Below are positions 7,641 to 17,726 of a DNA stretch of 64,000 nt, piece after piece. A model generated the notes under the pieces. It made no database searches and was not told the DNA's origin. It worked only from the letters and a program-made list of their open reading frames with translations. The DNA lies in the NCBI GenBank assembly GCA_041166085.1, contig JBEEFP010000031.1, forward strand, positions 124,001 to 188,000, written 5' to 3'. The DNA is from JBEEFP01 sp041166085. GTDB lineage: Bacteria; Actinomycetota; Acidimicrobiia; Acidimicrobiales; JAFATL01. The position numbers and the translations under genes are program-made. Each line of letters starts with the position of its first letter. Positions within the stretch are counted from its first letter, which is position 1.

Positions 7641-8927
7641 ATGCTCGAACGATTGGACCTGCGGGGCACGCTGGGCGACCTACGGACGCGCCTGCCCCGG
7701 CCCGCCGCGGCCAAGGAGCCGCCGGTCGCGGCGGTCCAGGCCGTGCTCGCCGATGTGAAGAAGCGCGGCGACGCCGCCGTGCGGGACCTGACGCGTAAGT
7801 TCGACGACGTCGAGATCGACGAGCTCCTGGTGCCTCCGTCAGAGCTCGAGGCCGCACTCACGTCGATACCGCCGCTCCTGCGTGAGGCGCTCGAGGCGGC
7901 TCGGGAGAACATCCTGGCATTCCACCGGGAGCAGCTTCGCGACGACGGCAAGTACGAACGCGAGGGTCTGCAGATACGTGAGTTGACGCGGCCGGTGGAT
8001 CGCGCCGGGCTGTACGTCCCCGGAGGCCGTGCCCCGCTGATCTCGACCGTGCTGATGACGGCGCTTCCCGCCCGGGTCGCTGGCGTTCCCGAGGTCGTGC
8101 TCTGCTCGCCCCCCGGACCTGACGGGCGCGTTCCCCAGGGCATCCTTGCCGCCGCCGCCCTCGCGGGGGTCGACGAGGTCTACCGAATCGGTGGCGCGCA
8201 GGCCATCGCCGCCCTCGCCTACGGCACCGAGAGCATTCGGGCCGTCGACACGATCGTGGGACCCGGCAACATCTACGTCTCGGTCGCCAAGCGTGAGGTT
8301 GCGGGGGAGGTCGGCATCCCGTCGGCGTTCGCCGGCCCCTCGGAGGTCGTCGTCATCGCCGATGACACGGTGCCCGCGAGCTACGCCGCCATCGACGTCA
8401 TCGTGCAGGCCGAGCATGGACCTGACGGCCTGGCCTGGCTGGTGACGTGGTCGGACGAGGTGGCCGAGCGGGTGACGGCCGAGGTCACCCGGCTCGTGGC
8501 CGAGTCGCCTCGACGCAAGGAGATCGAGGCGACGCTCGACGACGGCGGTTACGCGGTGCTCGTCGAGGACGCGGAGCGCGCCATCGAGGTGAGCAACGCC
8601 ATCGCCCCCGAGCACCTCGAACTGCTCTGCGCCGACGCTGAAGCGCTCGTGCCGCTCGTCCGTCACGCTGGAGCGGTCTTCATCGGTCCGTACGCACCCG
8701 CGAGCGTGGGTGACTACATGGCGGGCCCGAGCCACGTGTTGCCGACGTACGGGTCGGCGCGGTTCGCAGGGGCCCTCCGCGTCGACGACTTCCTCAAGCA
8801 GATCCACGTCATCTCGGTGGACGAGGCGGGGCTGGCGCGGCTCGCGCCCCACGTCGCCGCCCTGGCCGAAGCTGAAGGGCTGGCTGCTCATGCCGAGTCG
8901 GTACGCATCCGATGGCCCGGCCACTGA
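7641..8927 (+). CDS. hisD: Histidinol dehydrogenase
   Basis: HisD performs the last two steps of histidine synthesis, NAD-dependent oxidation of L-histidinol to histidine, with a catalytic zinc. The 428-residue product matches family length. Visible signatures are Y-V-P-G-G-R-A-P-L-I-S-T (about 123-134), R-I-G-G-A-Q-A-I-A-A-L-A-Y-G-T (about 182-196), V-G-P-G-N-I-Y-V (207-214), the Q-A-E-H-G-P-D segment and P-E-H-L-E-L near the zinc site. It opens a tightly packed histidine operon and overlaps hisC by 16 bases. Confidence 0.96.
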   Translation: MLERLDLRGTLGDLRTRLPRPAAAKEPPVAAVQAVLADVKKRGDAAVRDLTRKFDDVEIDELLVPPSELEAALTSIPPLLREALEAARENILAFHREQLRDDGKYEREGLQIRELTRPVDRAGLYVPGGRAPLISTVLMTALPARVAGVPEVVLCSPPGPDGRVPQGILAAAALAGVDEVYRIGGAQAIAALAYGTESIRAVDTIVGPGNIYVSVAKREVAGEVGIPSAFAGPSEVVVIADDTVPASYAAIDVIVQAEHGPDGLAWLVTWSDEVAERVTAEVTRLVAESPRRKEIEATLDDGGYAVLVEDAERAIEVSNAIAPEHLELLCADAEALVPLVRHAGAVFIGPYAPASVGDYMAGPSHVLPTYGSARFAGALRVDDFLKQIHVISVDEAGLARLAPHVAALAEAEGLAAHAESVRIRWPGH

Positions 8928-9979
8928 TCCCGGTCCGCGACGACCTGCAGCTCTTCTCGGGGTACCACTCGCCACAGGTCGCCGTCGACGTCCGGCTCAA
9001 CACCAATGAGTCGCCGTACCCGCCGCCGCGGGGATGGCTCGACGCGCTGCAGCAAGAGATCGCCGCCATCCCCTTCAACCGCTACCCGGATCGTCAGGCC
9101 GTCGCACTGCGGACCGCGCTCGCCGAGCTGCACGGCGTCCGTCCCGACCAGGTCTTCGCGGCCAACGGCTCGAACGAGGTCCTGCTGCTCCTGCTGCTCG
9201 CCTACGGCGGCCCCGGACGGACCGCGGCGGTGTTCGAGCCCACCTACGCCCTGCACTCGCACATCGCGAGGGTGACCGGCACCAGCGTGGTGGAAGGTGC
9301 GCGTCGCGACGACTTCACTCTCGACCTCGACGAGGTCCGGCGCGTGCTCACCCTCGGTCCCGAGGTCACCTTCCTGTGCTCGCCCAACAACCCGACGGGC
9401 AGGGTCGAGCGGCGAGGGGACGTTGTTGCCGTCGCGCAGGCGGCCCCCGGCCTGGTGGTCGTCGACGAGGCCTACGGCCAGTTCGCGTCATGGAGCGCCC
9501 TCGACCTCGTCTCCGATGACGAGTCAGTGGTCGTCGCGCGCACCTATTCGAAGACCTGGTCCATGGCCGCCGCCCGTCTCGGCTACCTCGTCGGACCTGC
9601 GCCCCTCGTCGCGGAGCTCGACAAGGTGGCCCTGCCGTATCACCTCGACGCGGTGAAGCAGGCCGCGGGTCGGTTGGCGCTGCGGTACCGGCCGGAGATG
9701 GAGGCGCGGGTCGCCGCCCTCGTCGAGGAGCGGGGCCGGCTCACCGCTGCGTTTGCCGAGCTCCCGCTGGAGACGTGGCCGTCGGAGTCGAACTTCATCC
9801 TCTTCCGTCCCACCACCGTGCCAGGCCACGTGGTCTGGGAGCGCCTGCTCGAACGTTCGGTGCTGGTGCGTGACTGCAGCTCGTGGCCCAACCTCGACGG
9901 TTGCCTTCGGGTCACCGTTGGTACGCCGGACGAGAATGGCGCCTTCCTGGCCGCCCTGAAGGAGGCGCTGAGCGCATGA
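8912..9979 (+). CDS. hisC: Histidinol-phosphate aminotransferase
   Basis: HisC is a PLP enzyme converting imidazole-acetol phosphate and glutamate to L-histidinol phosphate. The 355-residue product has the family start L-N-T-N-E-S-P-Y-P-P (about 30-39), S-P-N-N-P-T-G (about 155-161), the V-V-D-E-A-Y-G motif, and the PLP-binding Lys in R-T-Y-S-K-T-W-S-M-A-A-A-R-L-G-Y. The start overlaps hisD and the stop overlaps hisB in an ATGA junction, consistent with translational coupling. Confidence 0.95.
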   Translation: MARPLIPVRDDLQLFSGYHSPQVAVDVRLNTNESPYPPPRGWLDALQQEIAAIPFNRYPDRQAVALRTALAELHGVRPDQVFAANGSNEVLLLLLLAYGGPGRTAAVFEPTYALHSHIARVTGTSVVEGARRDDFTLDLDEVRRVLTLGPEVTFLCSPNNPTGRVERRGDVVAVAQAAPGLVVVDEAYGQFASWSALDLVSDDESVVVARTYSKTWSMAAARLGYLVGPAPLVAELDKVALPYHLDAVKQAAGRLALRYRPEMEARVAALVEERGRLTAAFAELPLETWPSESNFILFRPTTVPGHVVWERLLERSVLVRDCSSWPNLDGCLRVTVGTPDENGAFLAALKEALSA

Positions 9980-10572
9980 GTGGTCGCAACTCCACCCGCA
10001 AGCGGGAGACGAAGGAGACGACGGTCGAGATCACCCTCGACCTGGACGGCGCGGGCTTGGCCGAGGTCGAGACGGGTCTGCCCTTCTTCGACCACATGGT
10101 CAGCCAGCTCGGCAAGCACGGCGGCTTCGATCTCACCGTCAGCGCCCAGGGCGACCTGCAGGTCGACACCCATCACACCGTGGAGGACGTCGCGATCACG
10201 CTGGGCGAGACGCTGGCCGACGCCCTCGGCGACAAGGCCGGCATCCGCCGCTTCGCTTCGATCGCGTTGCCCCTCGACGAGGCCTTGGTCGAGGTGGCGC
10301 TCGACCTGTCGGGGCGTCCGTTCCTGCACTACGAGGTCGAGTTGCCGGTGGACGGGGTGCCGCTCGGGACGCCGCCCTTCGATCCTCAGTTGGGCGAGCA
10401 CTTCTGGCAGTCGTTCGCGACGTCAGCCGCCATGACCCTGCACGTGCGTTCGCGTTCTGGACGCAACACCCACCACCTGCTCGAGGCGTCGTTCAAGGCC
10501 GTGGCGCGCTGCCTGCGCGATGCGGTCCGGGTCGAAGGCACTGGAGTCCCATCCACGAAGGGCACGCTGTGA
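9976..10572 (+). CDS. hisB: Imidazoleglycerol-phosphate dehydratase
   Basis: HisB dehydrates imidazole-glycerol phosphate to imidazole-acetol phosphate using manganese. The 198-residue product is the monofunctional form with no HAD phosphatase domain. Metal-binding signatures are F-F-D-H-M-V near residue 37, D-T-H-H-T-V-E-D (about 65-72) and N-T-H-H-L-L-E near the C-terminus. The ATG at 9976 overlaps the hisC stop. Longer upstream starts would extend far into hisC. The histidinol-phosphatase partner is not fused and may be the HAD gene downstream or a distant gene. Confidence 0.95.
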   Translation: MSGRNSTRKRETKETTVEITLDLDGAGLAEVETGLPFFDHMVSQLGKHGGFDLTVSAQGDLQVDTHHTVEDVAITLGETLADALGDKAGIRRFASIALPLDEALVEVALDLSGRPFLHYEVELPVDGVPLGTPPFDPQLGEHFWQSFATSAAMTLHVRSRSGRNTHHLLEASFKAVARCLRDAVRVEGTGVPSTKGTL

Positions 10573-11174
10573 TCGCGGTGCTGGATTACGGCATCGGGAA
10601 CCTGCGCTCGGCCGAGAAGGCGCTGCAGAAGGTCGGGGCCGACGCCCGGCTCGTCACGGGCGCGGCCGCGGTGGAGGCCGCCGACGGCGTGGTGCTCCCC
10701 GGCGTCGGCGCCTTCGGACGATGCATGTCGGCGGTTCGGGAGTCCGGCCTCGACGCGGCCGCCCTCGGCGCCATCGAGGCGGGGGTTCCGTTCATGGGCA
10801 TCTGCATCGGGATGCAGATGCTGTACGACGGATCCGAGGAGAATCCCGACGTGCCAGGCCTCGGCGTGCTGCCGGGCTTGGTGCGTGCTCTGCCCGAAGG
10901 CGTGAAGCGACCCCAGATGCAATGGAACGTGCTCCAACCGGTGGACGCCCGCAGTCCCATGCTGTCGGGCCTCGACGCGTCGCCGTGGGTGTACTTCGTC
11001 CACTCCTACGCGCCCGACGCGTCCGACGACGTGGTGGCCACGTGCGACTACGGGGGTTCGGTCGTGGCGGCCGTCGCTCGCCGCAACGTGTGGGCCACCC
11101 AGTTCCATCCCGAGAAGTCCGGGACGTCGGGTCTCCGCATCCTGCGCAACTTCGTGGATCGCTGCGCGGCCTGA
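10569..11174 (+). CDS. hisH: Imidazole glycerol phosphate synthase, glutaminase subunit
   Basis: HisH hydrolyses glutamine and channels ammonia to HisF. The 201-residue class-I amidotransferase shows the nucleophile loop M-G-I-C-I-G-M-Q (Cys near residue 79) and the His/Glu pair in F-H-P-E-K-S near residue 180. The start is Y-G-I-G-N-L, typical for HisH. GTG at 10569 overlaps the hisB stop by four bases, and hisF follows two genes later, so subunits are made from one transcript. Confidence 0.95.
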   Translation: MIAVLDYGIGNLRSAEKALQKVGADARLVTGAAAVEAADGVVLPGVGAFGRCMSAVRESGLDAAALGAIEAGVPFMGICIGMQMLYDGSEENPDVPGLGVLPGLVRALPEGVKRPQMQWNVLQPVDARSPMLSGLDASPWVYFVHSYAPDASDDVVATCDYGGSVVAAVARRNVWATQFHPEKSGTSGLRILRNFVDRCAA

Positions 11175-11175
11175 C

Positions 11176-11877
11176 GTGGACCTGTACCCGGCCATCGACC
11201 TGCGAGGCGGGCGCTGTGTGCGTCTCCACCAGGGCGACTTCGCGCAGGAGACGGTCTATGACGACGATCCCGTTGCTGTCGCCAAGGCGTTCGAGGCCGC
11301 AGGCGTCCCGTGGATCCATGTGGTCGATCTGGACGCGGCTCGGGGCCAGGGTTCGAACCTCCATCTGGTGACGGCGATCGCCGACGCAGTATCTGTGCCT
11401 GTGCAAACGGGCGGTGGGGTGCGCGATGGCTCGTTGCTCGACGCCGGTGTGGCGCGCATCGTCGTCGGGAGCCTGGCGGTGTCGGAGCCGGCGCGAGCGG
11501 CGGCGTTGATCGCCGCACATCCCGTGCAGGTCGCGGTCGGTCTCGACCACCGTGATGGGGAGGTGCGCACGCAGGGTTGGGAGCAGGGGAGCGGGGTGCC
11601 GCTGCTCGAGGCCATCGCCTGGCCCGAGTTCGTGGGCGCGGCTTCGTTCATCGTCACCAACATCGCCCGCGACGCCACCATGGCCGGGCCTGACCTCGAC
11701 GGCCTGCACGCGGTTCTCGAGGGCGCGGCCGCGCCGGTCGTGGCGTCAGGCGGTGTGGGATCGCTCGACGACCTCCAGGCGCTTCGAGACCTGGGTGTGG
11801 CCGGCGTCATCGTCGGCAAGGCCCTGTACGAGGGCCGCTTCACCATCGAGGAGGCGGTGGCCGCGTGCGCAGCGTGA
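11176..11877 (+). CDS. hisA: ProFAR isomerase (HisA-type, possibly PriA-like)
   Basis: HisA isomerises ProFAR to PRFAR, an Amadori rearrangement on a beta-alpha barrel. The 233-residue product has Y-P-A-I-D-L-R-G-G-R-C-V-R-L (about 4-17) with the catalytic Asp. T-G-G-G-V-R-D falls near residue 77 and V-A-S-G-G-V-G-S-L near residue 190. Many Actinobacteria use a bifunctional PriA in place of HisA plus TrpF. Here a separate trpF exists at 20.6 kb, so this copy may be specialised for histidine. Sequence alone does not settle the specificity. It starts with GTG one base after the hisH stop. Confidence 0.9.
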   Translation: MDLYPAIDLRGGRCVRLHQGDFAQETVYDDDPVAVAKAFEAAGVPWIHVVDLDAARGQGSNLHLVTAIADAVSVPVQTGGGVRDGSLLDAGVARIVVGSLAVSEPARAAALIAAHPVQVAVGLDHRDGEVRTQGWEQGSGVPLLEAIAWPEFVGAASFIVTNIARDATMAGPDLDGLHAVLEGAAAPVVASGGVGSLDDLQALRDLGVAGVIVGKALYEGRFTIEEAVAACAA

Positions 11878-12626
11878 GGGTCATCCCGTGCCTCGACGTG
11901 GACGACGGTCGAGTCGTGAAAGGCGTGAACTTCGTCGACCTGCGCGACGCCGGCGACCCCGTGGAGCTGGCGGCCCGCTATGACGACGAAGGCGCCGACG
12001 AACTGGTCTTCCTCGACATCACCGCCTCGTCGGGGAACCGCGAGACGATGGTCGACGTCGTCGCCCGCACCGCTGAGCAGGTCTTCATCCCCCTCACCGT
12101 TGGTGGCGGCGTGCGCGCCGTCGAGGACGCCCGCAAGCTGCTGCGGGCGGGGGCCGACAAGGTCAGCATCAACACCTCGGCCGTGGCCCGGCCCGAGGTC
12201 ATCAGCGAGCTGGCGTCCGAGTTCGGCGCTCAATGCGTGGTGGTGGCCATCGATGCTCGCATCGCCCCCGGCGGCTACGAGGTGTTCACCCACGGCGGGC
12301 GCAAGCCAACCGGGCTGGACGCCGTTTCATGGGCCGCCGAGGCCGAGAGGCTGGGCGCGGGCGAGATCCTGCTCACCTCGATGGATCGCGACGGCACCAA
12401 GGACGGCTTCGACCTCGAGCTCACGCGTCAGGTCGTGCACGCGTGCGGGCTGCCGGTGATCGCGAGTGGCGGCGTCGGCTCGCTGCAGCACCTGCTCGAA
12501 GGCGCGCTCTACGGGGGCGCCGACGCGGTGCTGGCCGCGTCCATATTTCACTTCGGAGAGGCCACCGTCGCCGAGGCCAAGGAGCACATGGCCGCTGGCG
12601 GCGTCACCGTCCGCCCGGTGGGCTGA
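11865..12626 (+). CDS. hisF: Imidazole glycerol phosphate synthase, cyclase subunit
   Basis: HisF joins ammonia from HisH to PRFAR, forming imidazole-glycerol phosphate and AICAR. The 253-residue barrel shows V-I-P-C-L-D-V-D-D-G-R-V-V-K-G (about 6-20, catalytic Asp), V-G-G-G-V-R near 82, A-I-D-A near 128 with the second catalytic Asp region, and I-A-S-G-G-V-G-S near 203. The GTG start overlaps hisA by 13 bases. Confidence 0.95.
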   Translation: MRSVRVIPCLDVDDGRVVKGVNFVDLRDAGDPVELAARYDDEGADELVFLDITASSGNRETMVDVVARTAEQVFIPLTVGGGVRAVEDARKLLRAGADKVSINTSAVARPEVISELASEFGAQCVVVAIDARIAPGGYEVFTHGGRKPTGLDAVSWAAEAERLGAGEILLTSMDRDGTKDGFDLELTRQVVHACGLPVIASGGVGSLQHLLEGALYGGADAVLAASIFHFGEATVAEAKEHMAAGGVTVRPVG

Positions 12627-12627
12627 C

Positions 12628-13341
12628 ATGCAGCTGCTGCCTGCGGCGGGCGTCGACGCGGTGCTGGTGGATGCGGGCGGCGTGCTGCTGGTGCCCGACG
12701 CGGACGCGGTGCGTCGGGAGCTGGCGGCCGTCGGTGTCGCGCCTGACGACGAGGCGTGCCTGCGCGCTCATTTCGTGTCCATGCGCGAGGTCGACATCAT
12801 CGGCGCTCCGGACTGGCCCGCCGTCGACCGGCGTTTCGCGCGCGCCATCGGTGTCGACGAGGCGCGCGTCGAGGAGGCCGTCCCGCTGATCGACACCATC
12901 TACATGCGCGACCGGTGGGCGCCCGTGGAAGGCGCGGCGGAAGCGCTCGTCGCCCTGCAACAGGCGGGCGTACCCATCGCCGTCGTGTCCAACGCGGGCG
13001 GCACGATGGAGGATCAGCTCCTGCAGCACGAGATCTGCTCGGTGGACGGCAGGGCTGCCGCCCAGGTGGCGATCGTGGTCGACTCCCACGTCGTCGGCGT
13101 CGAGAAGCCTGACCCCCGGATCTTCTCGTTCGCCCTCGACGCCCTGGGCGGTCCGGCGCCCGAGCGCTGCATCTACGTCGGCGACACCGTGCACTTCGAC
13201 GTCCATGGCGCGCGCGCCGCCGGACTGTGGCCTGTGCACATCGATCCCTACGACCTCTGTCCCGAGCGCACCGACCACGCCCACGCCCCGTCCCTCAGCG
13301 CTGTCGCCGACGAGCTCCTGGTGCACTTGGAGTCGAAATGA
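12628..13341 (+). CDS. HAD-superfamily hydrolase
   Basis: The 237-residue protein has HAD motif I as V-D-A-G-G-V-L (about 15-21), with the nucleophile Asp but Gly at the usual general-acid Asp position, a variant found in several HAD groups. Motif II is V-V-S-N-A-G near residue 118 and motif III/IV is E-K-P-D-P-R-I-F and Y-V-G-D-T-V-H-F-D near 155-195. It follows hisF by one base. A histidinol-phosphatase role is possible from context, because no HisN is seen, but nothing in the sequence proves it. It converges with a hydrolase gene 4 bases downstream. Confidence 0.85.
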   Translation: MQLLPAAGVDAVLVDAGGVLLVPDADAVRRELAAVGVAPDDEACLRAHFVSMREVDIIGAPDWPAVDRRFARAIGVDEARVEEAVPLIDTIYMRDRWAPVEGAAEALVALQQAGVPIAVVSNAGGTMEDQLLQHEICSVDGRAAAQVAIVVDSHVVGVEKPDPRIFSFALDALGGPAPERCIYVGDTVHFDVHGARAAGLWPVHIDPYDLCPERTDHAHAPSLSAVADELLVHLESK

Positions 13342-13345
13342 CGAT

Positions 13346-13975
13346 CTAGTGCACCGGAAGGTCGCGCAGGAAGGCGATGACGAGCGGTGGGACGCGGTCG
13401 ACGCGGCCGACGAAGAAGTGGTCGGCACCGGGAACGACCTCGAGGCGGGTGTTGACCCAGTCGGCGATGACCGCACGGGCCGAGTCCGGCGGGCGGTACT
13501 GGTCGTGCTCGGGCTGGACCAGGAGCTTGGGCCGCGGATCGTGGGCCGCCACCATGTCCTCCAGCTTCACCACCCGGAGCGGCGGCGCCATGCAACACCA
13601 ACCCGCCACCCGGCCGTCTCCGACGGCGAGCGACGTGTCGGCGCCGAACGACCAGCCCGCGAGGACGAGGGGCAGGCCCTCGGTGATGGGCGCCAGCATG
13701 TCGACCGCCGCGACCACGTCGGTCCGCTCGGCGACGCCCTCGCCGTAGGTCCCTTCGGACCCTTCCACGCCGCGGAAGTTGAATCGCAGCGCTGCGACGC
13801 CGGCGTCGGGCAGAGCGTTGAACAGCGTCCCGGGGACGATGGAGCGCATGTTGCCCCCGAACTGCGGATGCGGGTGCAACAGCACCGCCGCGGCCCACGG
13901 CTCGTCGGGCACGCGCAGCTCGGCTTCCAGCCTCAGCCCGTCGGCGGTGTGCAGGGCAATGGGTTCGTTGTGGAT
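13346..13975 (-). CDS. Alpha/beta hydrolase (dienelactone-hydrolase / KAN-like), start uncertain
   Basis: The fold is clear: L-L-H-P-H-P-Q-F-G-G-N-M (oxyanion region), R-F-N-F-R-G-V-E-G-S-E-G and the nucleophile elbow A-G-W-S-F-G-A. The acid is probably in Q-P-E-H-D-Q-Y, and the catalytic His in G-A-D-H-F-F-V-G-R. Function is probably hydrolysis of an ester or peptide bond, with substrate unknown. No ATG, GTG or TTG lies between the divergent groES start and the first beta-strand. An ATC at 13975 lies 8 bases after a TACCGT hexamer and would give 209 residues. The next GTG (in E-L-R-V-P-D-E-P) would remove the first strand. Confidence 0.75.
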   Translation of the reverse strand: MHNEPIALHTADGLRLEAELRVPDEPWAAAVLLHPHPQFGGNMRSIVPGTLFNALPDAGVAALRFNFRGVEGSEGTYGEGVAERTDVVAAVDMLAPITEGLPLVLAGWSFGADTSLAVGDGRVAGWCCMAPPLRVVKLEDMVAAHDPRPKLLVQPEHDQYRPPDSARAVIADWVNTRLEVVPGADHFFVGRVDRVPPLVIAFLRDLPVH

Positions 13976-13983
13976 GGACCGAG

Positions 13984-13993
13984 ACGGTACCTT
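13984..13993. promoter_or_regulatory. Overlapping divergent -10 elements (hydrolase / groES)
   Basis: TACCTT on the plus strand (13988-13993) lies 6 bases before the groES ATG at 14000. TACCGT on the minus strand (13989-13984) lies 8 bases before the candidate ATC start at 13975. They share the TA inside the palindrome GGTACC. Confidence 0.45.
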
Positions 13994-13999
13994 CGTCCC

Positions 14000-14314
14000 A
14001 TGTCCGCGAAGCAGCCCATCACGATGCTGGCCGATCGCGTGCTGGTGCAGATCCCGCAGAACGAGGAGCGGCGATCGCGGTCGGGGATCCTCATTCCCGC
14101 CACTGCGGAGGTGGCCAAGCGGCTGGTGTGGGCGGAAGCGGTGGCCGTGGGCCCCCATGTGCGCACGATCAAGACGGGCGACCAGGTGCTGTTCAGCCCC
14201 GAGGACCGCTACGAGGTCGAGGTGCAGGGCGACGAGTACCTCCTGCTCCGCGAGCGCGACATCCACGCGGTGGCGTCGGACCGCATCGACAGCGAGACGG
14301 GGCTCTACCTGTGA
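14000..14314 (+). CDS. groES: GroES-family co-chaperonin (Cpn10)
   Basis: The 104-residue product has the Cpn10 fold signature: L-A-D-R-V-L-V-Q-I (about 10-18), the S-R-S-G-I-L-I-P mobile-loop end (about 26-34), V-V/A-V-G-P near residue 50, G-D-Q-V-L-F-S-P (about 61-68) and the Y-L-L-L-R-E-R-D-I-H strand. The Y-L-L-L-R-E-R end resembles the dome-to-core return of GroES. It is more divergent than housekeeping GroES, and no groEL is adjacent, so it may be a second copy. It overlaps hisI in a GTGA junction. Confidence 0.8.
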   Translation: MSAKQPITMLADRVLVQIPQNEERRSRSGILIPATAEVAKRLVWAEAVAVGPHVRTIKTGDQVLFSPEDRYEVEVQGDEYLLLRERDIHAVASDRIDSETGLYL

Positions 14315-14647
14315 GCGCGCCAGACCTGTCGGAGCTCCCCGAGCTGCGTTGGACGGAAGACGGCCTCATCGCGGCCATCGCCCAGGACACCGACGGTCGC
14401 GTGCTGATGCTGGCGTGGATGAACGAGAACACGCTGCGCGAGACGCTCGACACCGGGCGGATGGTCTATTGGTCGCGGTCGCGACAGGAGCGCTGGGCCA
14501 AGGGCGACACGTCAGGCGACATCCAGCTCGTCAAGGAGGCGTACTACGACTGTGACGGCGACGTGCTGTTGTTCGTCGTCGACCAGCAAGGCAAGGGCGC
14601 CTGCCACACGGGCGAGTACAGCTGCTTCGTCCGTCCGCTCCCGCTGC

Positions 14648-14664
<17 letters not shown>
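14311..14664 (+). CDS. hisI: Phosphoribosyl-AMP cyclohydrolase
   Basis: HisI opens the purine ring of PR-AMP in the third histidine step, using zinc and magnesium. The 117-residue product has L-M-L-A-W-M-N (about 30-36), Y-W-S-R-S-R (about 51-56), the D-C-D-G-D region and the zinc/magnesium residues in G-A-C-H-T-G-E-Y-S-C-F (about 96-106). There is no fused HisE domain. The GTG at 14311 overlaps the groES stop and the end overlaps trpE by 17 bases. Confidence 0.95.
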
Positions 14665-16155
<1,491 letters not shown>

Positions 16156-16159
<4 letters not shown>

Positions 16160-16854
16160 CCTCCTCCGTCGCCGACCGTGACGCCCTCCTGGTGACCGGG
16201 CCCGACGCCGAATCGTTCCTCCAGGGCCAGCTGAGTCAGGACGTGGTCGCCATCCCCGTGGGCGCGTCGGCGTGGTCGTTCGTGCTGCAGCCTCAGGGCA
16301 AGGTGGACGCCCTCGTGCGGGTCACTCACCTCGACGGCGACGCCTGGCGGCTCGACGTCGACGCGGGATGGGGTGAAGCGGTCAAGGCCCGGCTCGAGCG
16401 GTTCAAGTTGCGCGTCAAGGTCGAGATCGAGGCGGACGAGCACCCGGTCGAGGCGCTGTACCCCGACGAGCGGGCGCGCATCGAGGCGGGGTGGCCCGCC
16501 ATGGGCACTGAGCTGACGGAGCGGACCATCCCGGCCGAGACCGGCCTCGTGGATCGCGCCGTGAGCTTCACCAAGGGTTGCTTCACGGGCCAGGAGCTGG
16601 TCGCCCGCATCGATTCGCGCGGTGGCAACGTGCCTCGTCACCTCCGAAGCGTGCGGTTCGCAGATGACAGCGCCCCGCCCGCGCCCGGCGCCGACGTCGT
16701 CGTGGGCGACAAGACGGTCGGCACCATCACCAGCGTGGCCGGCACGCGCGCCCTTGCGTACATCGGGCGCGACGTCGAGCCTCCCGTCGACGGGACCGTG
16801 CGTTGGGAAGGCGGCGCGACCGCCGCCCGCATCGAGACACTGCCGCTCGCGTGA
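16156..16854 (+). CDS. ygfZ: YgfZ/GcvT-family folate-binding Fe-S maintenance protein
   Basis: YgfZ-type proteins bind folate and help assembly or repair of iron-sulfur enzymes. The 232-residue product contains the signature K-G-C-F-T-G-Q-E (about 137-144) with its conserved Cys. Near the N-terminus L-L-V-T-G-P-D-A-E-S-F-L-Q-G-Q-L-S-Q-D matches the family start. It is shorter than proteobacterial YgfZ but usual for Actinobacteria. GTG at 16156 overlaps the trpE stop in a GTGA junction. Confidence 0.88.
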
Positions 16855-17726
16855 GACTCGTGCGCGTGACCGCCGCGGCCGCGTGCGTGGCCACGATGCT
16901 CGCTGCCTGCACCGGCGGCGGCTACTCGCTCCCGAAGGCCAAGCCCGCGCCGAGTCTCCCGGGCATCACCGCGGTGCAGGACCTCAGCAACGTGGTCTTG
17001 GCTGGCGTTCCCGGCCGCACCACGACCACCGCACCGCGCATCGGCCCTGGGCCCGCGAATCTGAAAGGCACGGTGTCGGGCCCGGATGGACCCGTCGCCG
17101 GTGCCGTCGTCCATCTCGAGCGGCTGGTCGAGGGTGGCACGGCGACCGCTGACGCGTCGACCGCCGCCGATGGGACGTGGGTCGCGGCCAACGTCATCGG
17201 CGGGCGCTACCGCGTGCGCGCCTACCTGCCACCTGAGCTGGCGCTGGTGAAGCCAGCCGTCTTCTTCCTCGGCGGCACCGAGAACAAGATCCTCGACATC
17301 ACCCTCACGCGCTACACCGGACTGGTGGCCACCGCGTCCGTCGCGCCGACCCCGCCACTGGTCGACGAGCCCGCCAACCTGGTCGTGCGAGTGGCGCAGC
17401 AGTCGGTCGACGCTGGGGGCGTCGTGCGGTCGGTCGGTCTGAGCGGTGCCGCTGTGCAGCTGGTCGGAAGCGGCCTGTGGCGCGTGGAGTCGCCCAACCC
17501 GTCGGTCACCAACGACAGCGGAGACGCGGAGTGGCAGGTGCGCTGCCGGTCGGCCGGGTCACAACAGCTGGCGGTGCTCGTGAACGACACGGACACCCTG
17601 GCCCTGACCATTCCCCCGTGTCAGGACGTCGTGGCGCCGCCGCCGCCCGACCAGACGACGAGCACGACGTTCCCGTTCCGACGCACCACGACGACGATCA
17701 GGCGCTCGACGACGACGACCCGTTGA
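16851..17726 (+). CDS. Secreted lipoprotein with carboxypeptidase-regulatory-like domain
   Basis: From the GTG at 16851, overlapping ygfZ by four bases, the 291-residue product has a lipobox L-A-A-C (Cys near residue 20). An Ig-like carboxypeptidase-regulatory domain (about 62-145) follows with G-T-V-S-G-P-D-G-P-V-A-G-A-V-V and D-G-T-W-V-A-A-N-V-I-G-G-R-Y. A second beta domain (about 150-260) has a Cys pair (C-R-S-A and P-P-C). The tail is Thr/Arg-rich and overlaps the 3' end of the convergent histidine kinase gene by 29 bases. Probable envelope-surface protein, function unknown. Confidence 0.7.
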   Translation: MRLVRVTAAAACVATMLAACTGGGYSLPKAKPAPSLPGITAVQDLSNVVLAGVPGRTTTTAPRIGPGPANLKGTVSGPDGPVAGAVVHLERLVEGGTATADASTAADGTWVAANVIGGRYRVRAYLPPELALVKPAVFFLGGTENKILDITLTRYTGLVATASVAPTPPLVDEPANLVVRVAQQSVDAGGVVRSVGLSGAAVQLVGSGLWRVESPNPSVTNDSGDAEWQVRCRSAGSQQLAVLVNDTDTLALTIPPCQDVVAPPPPDQTTSTTFPFRRTTTTIRRSTTTTR

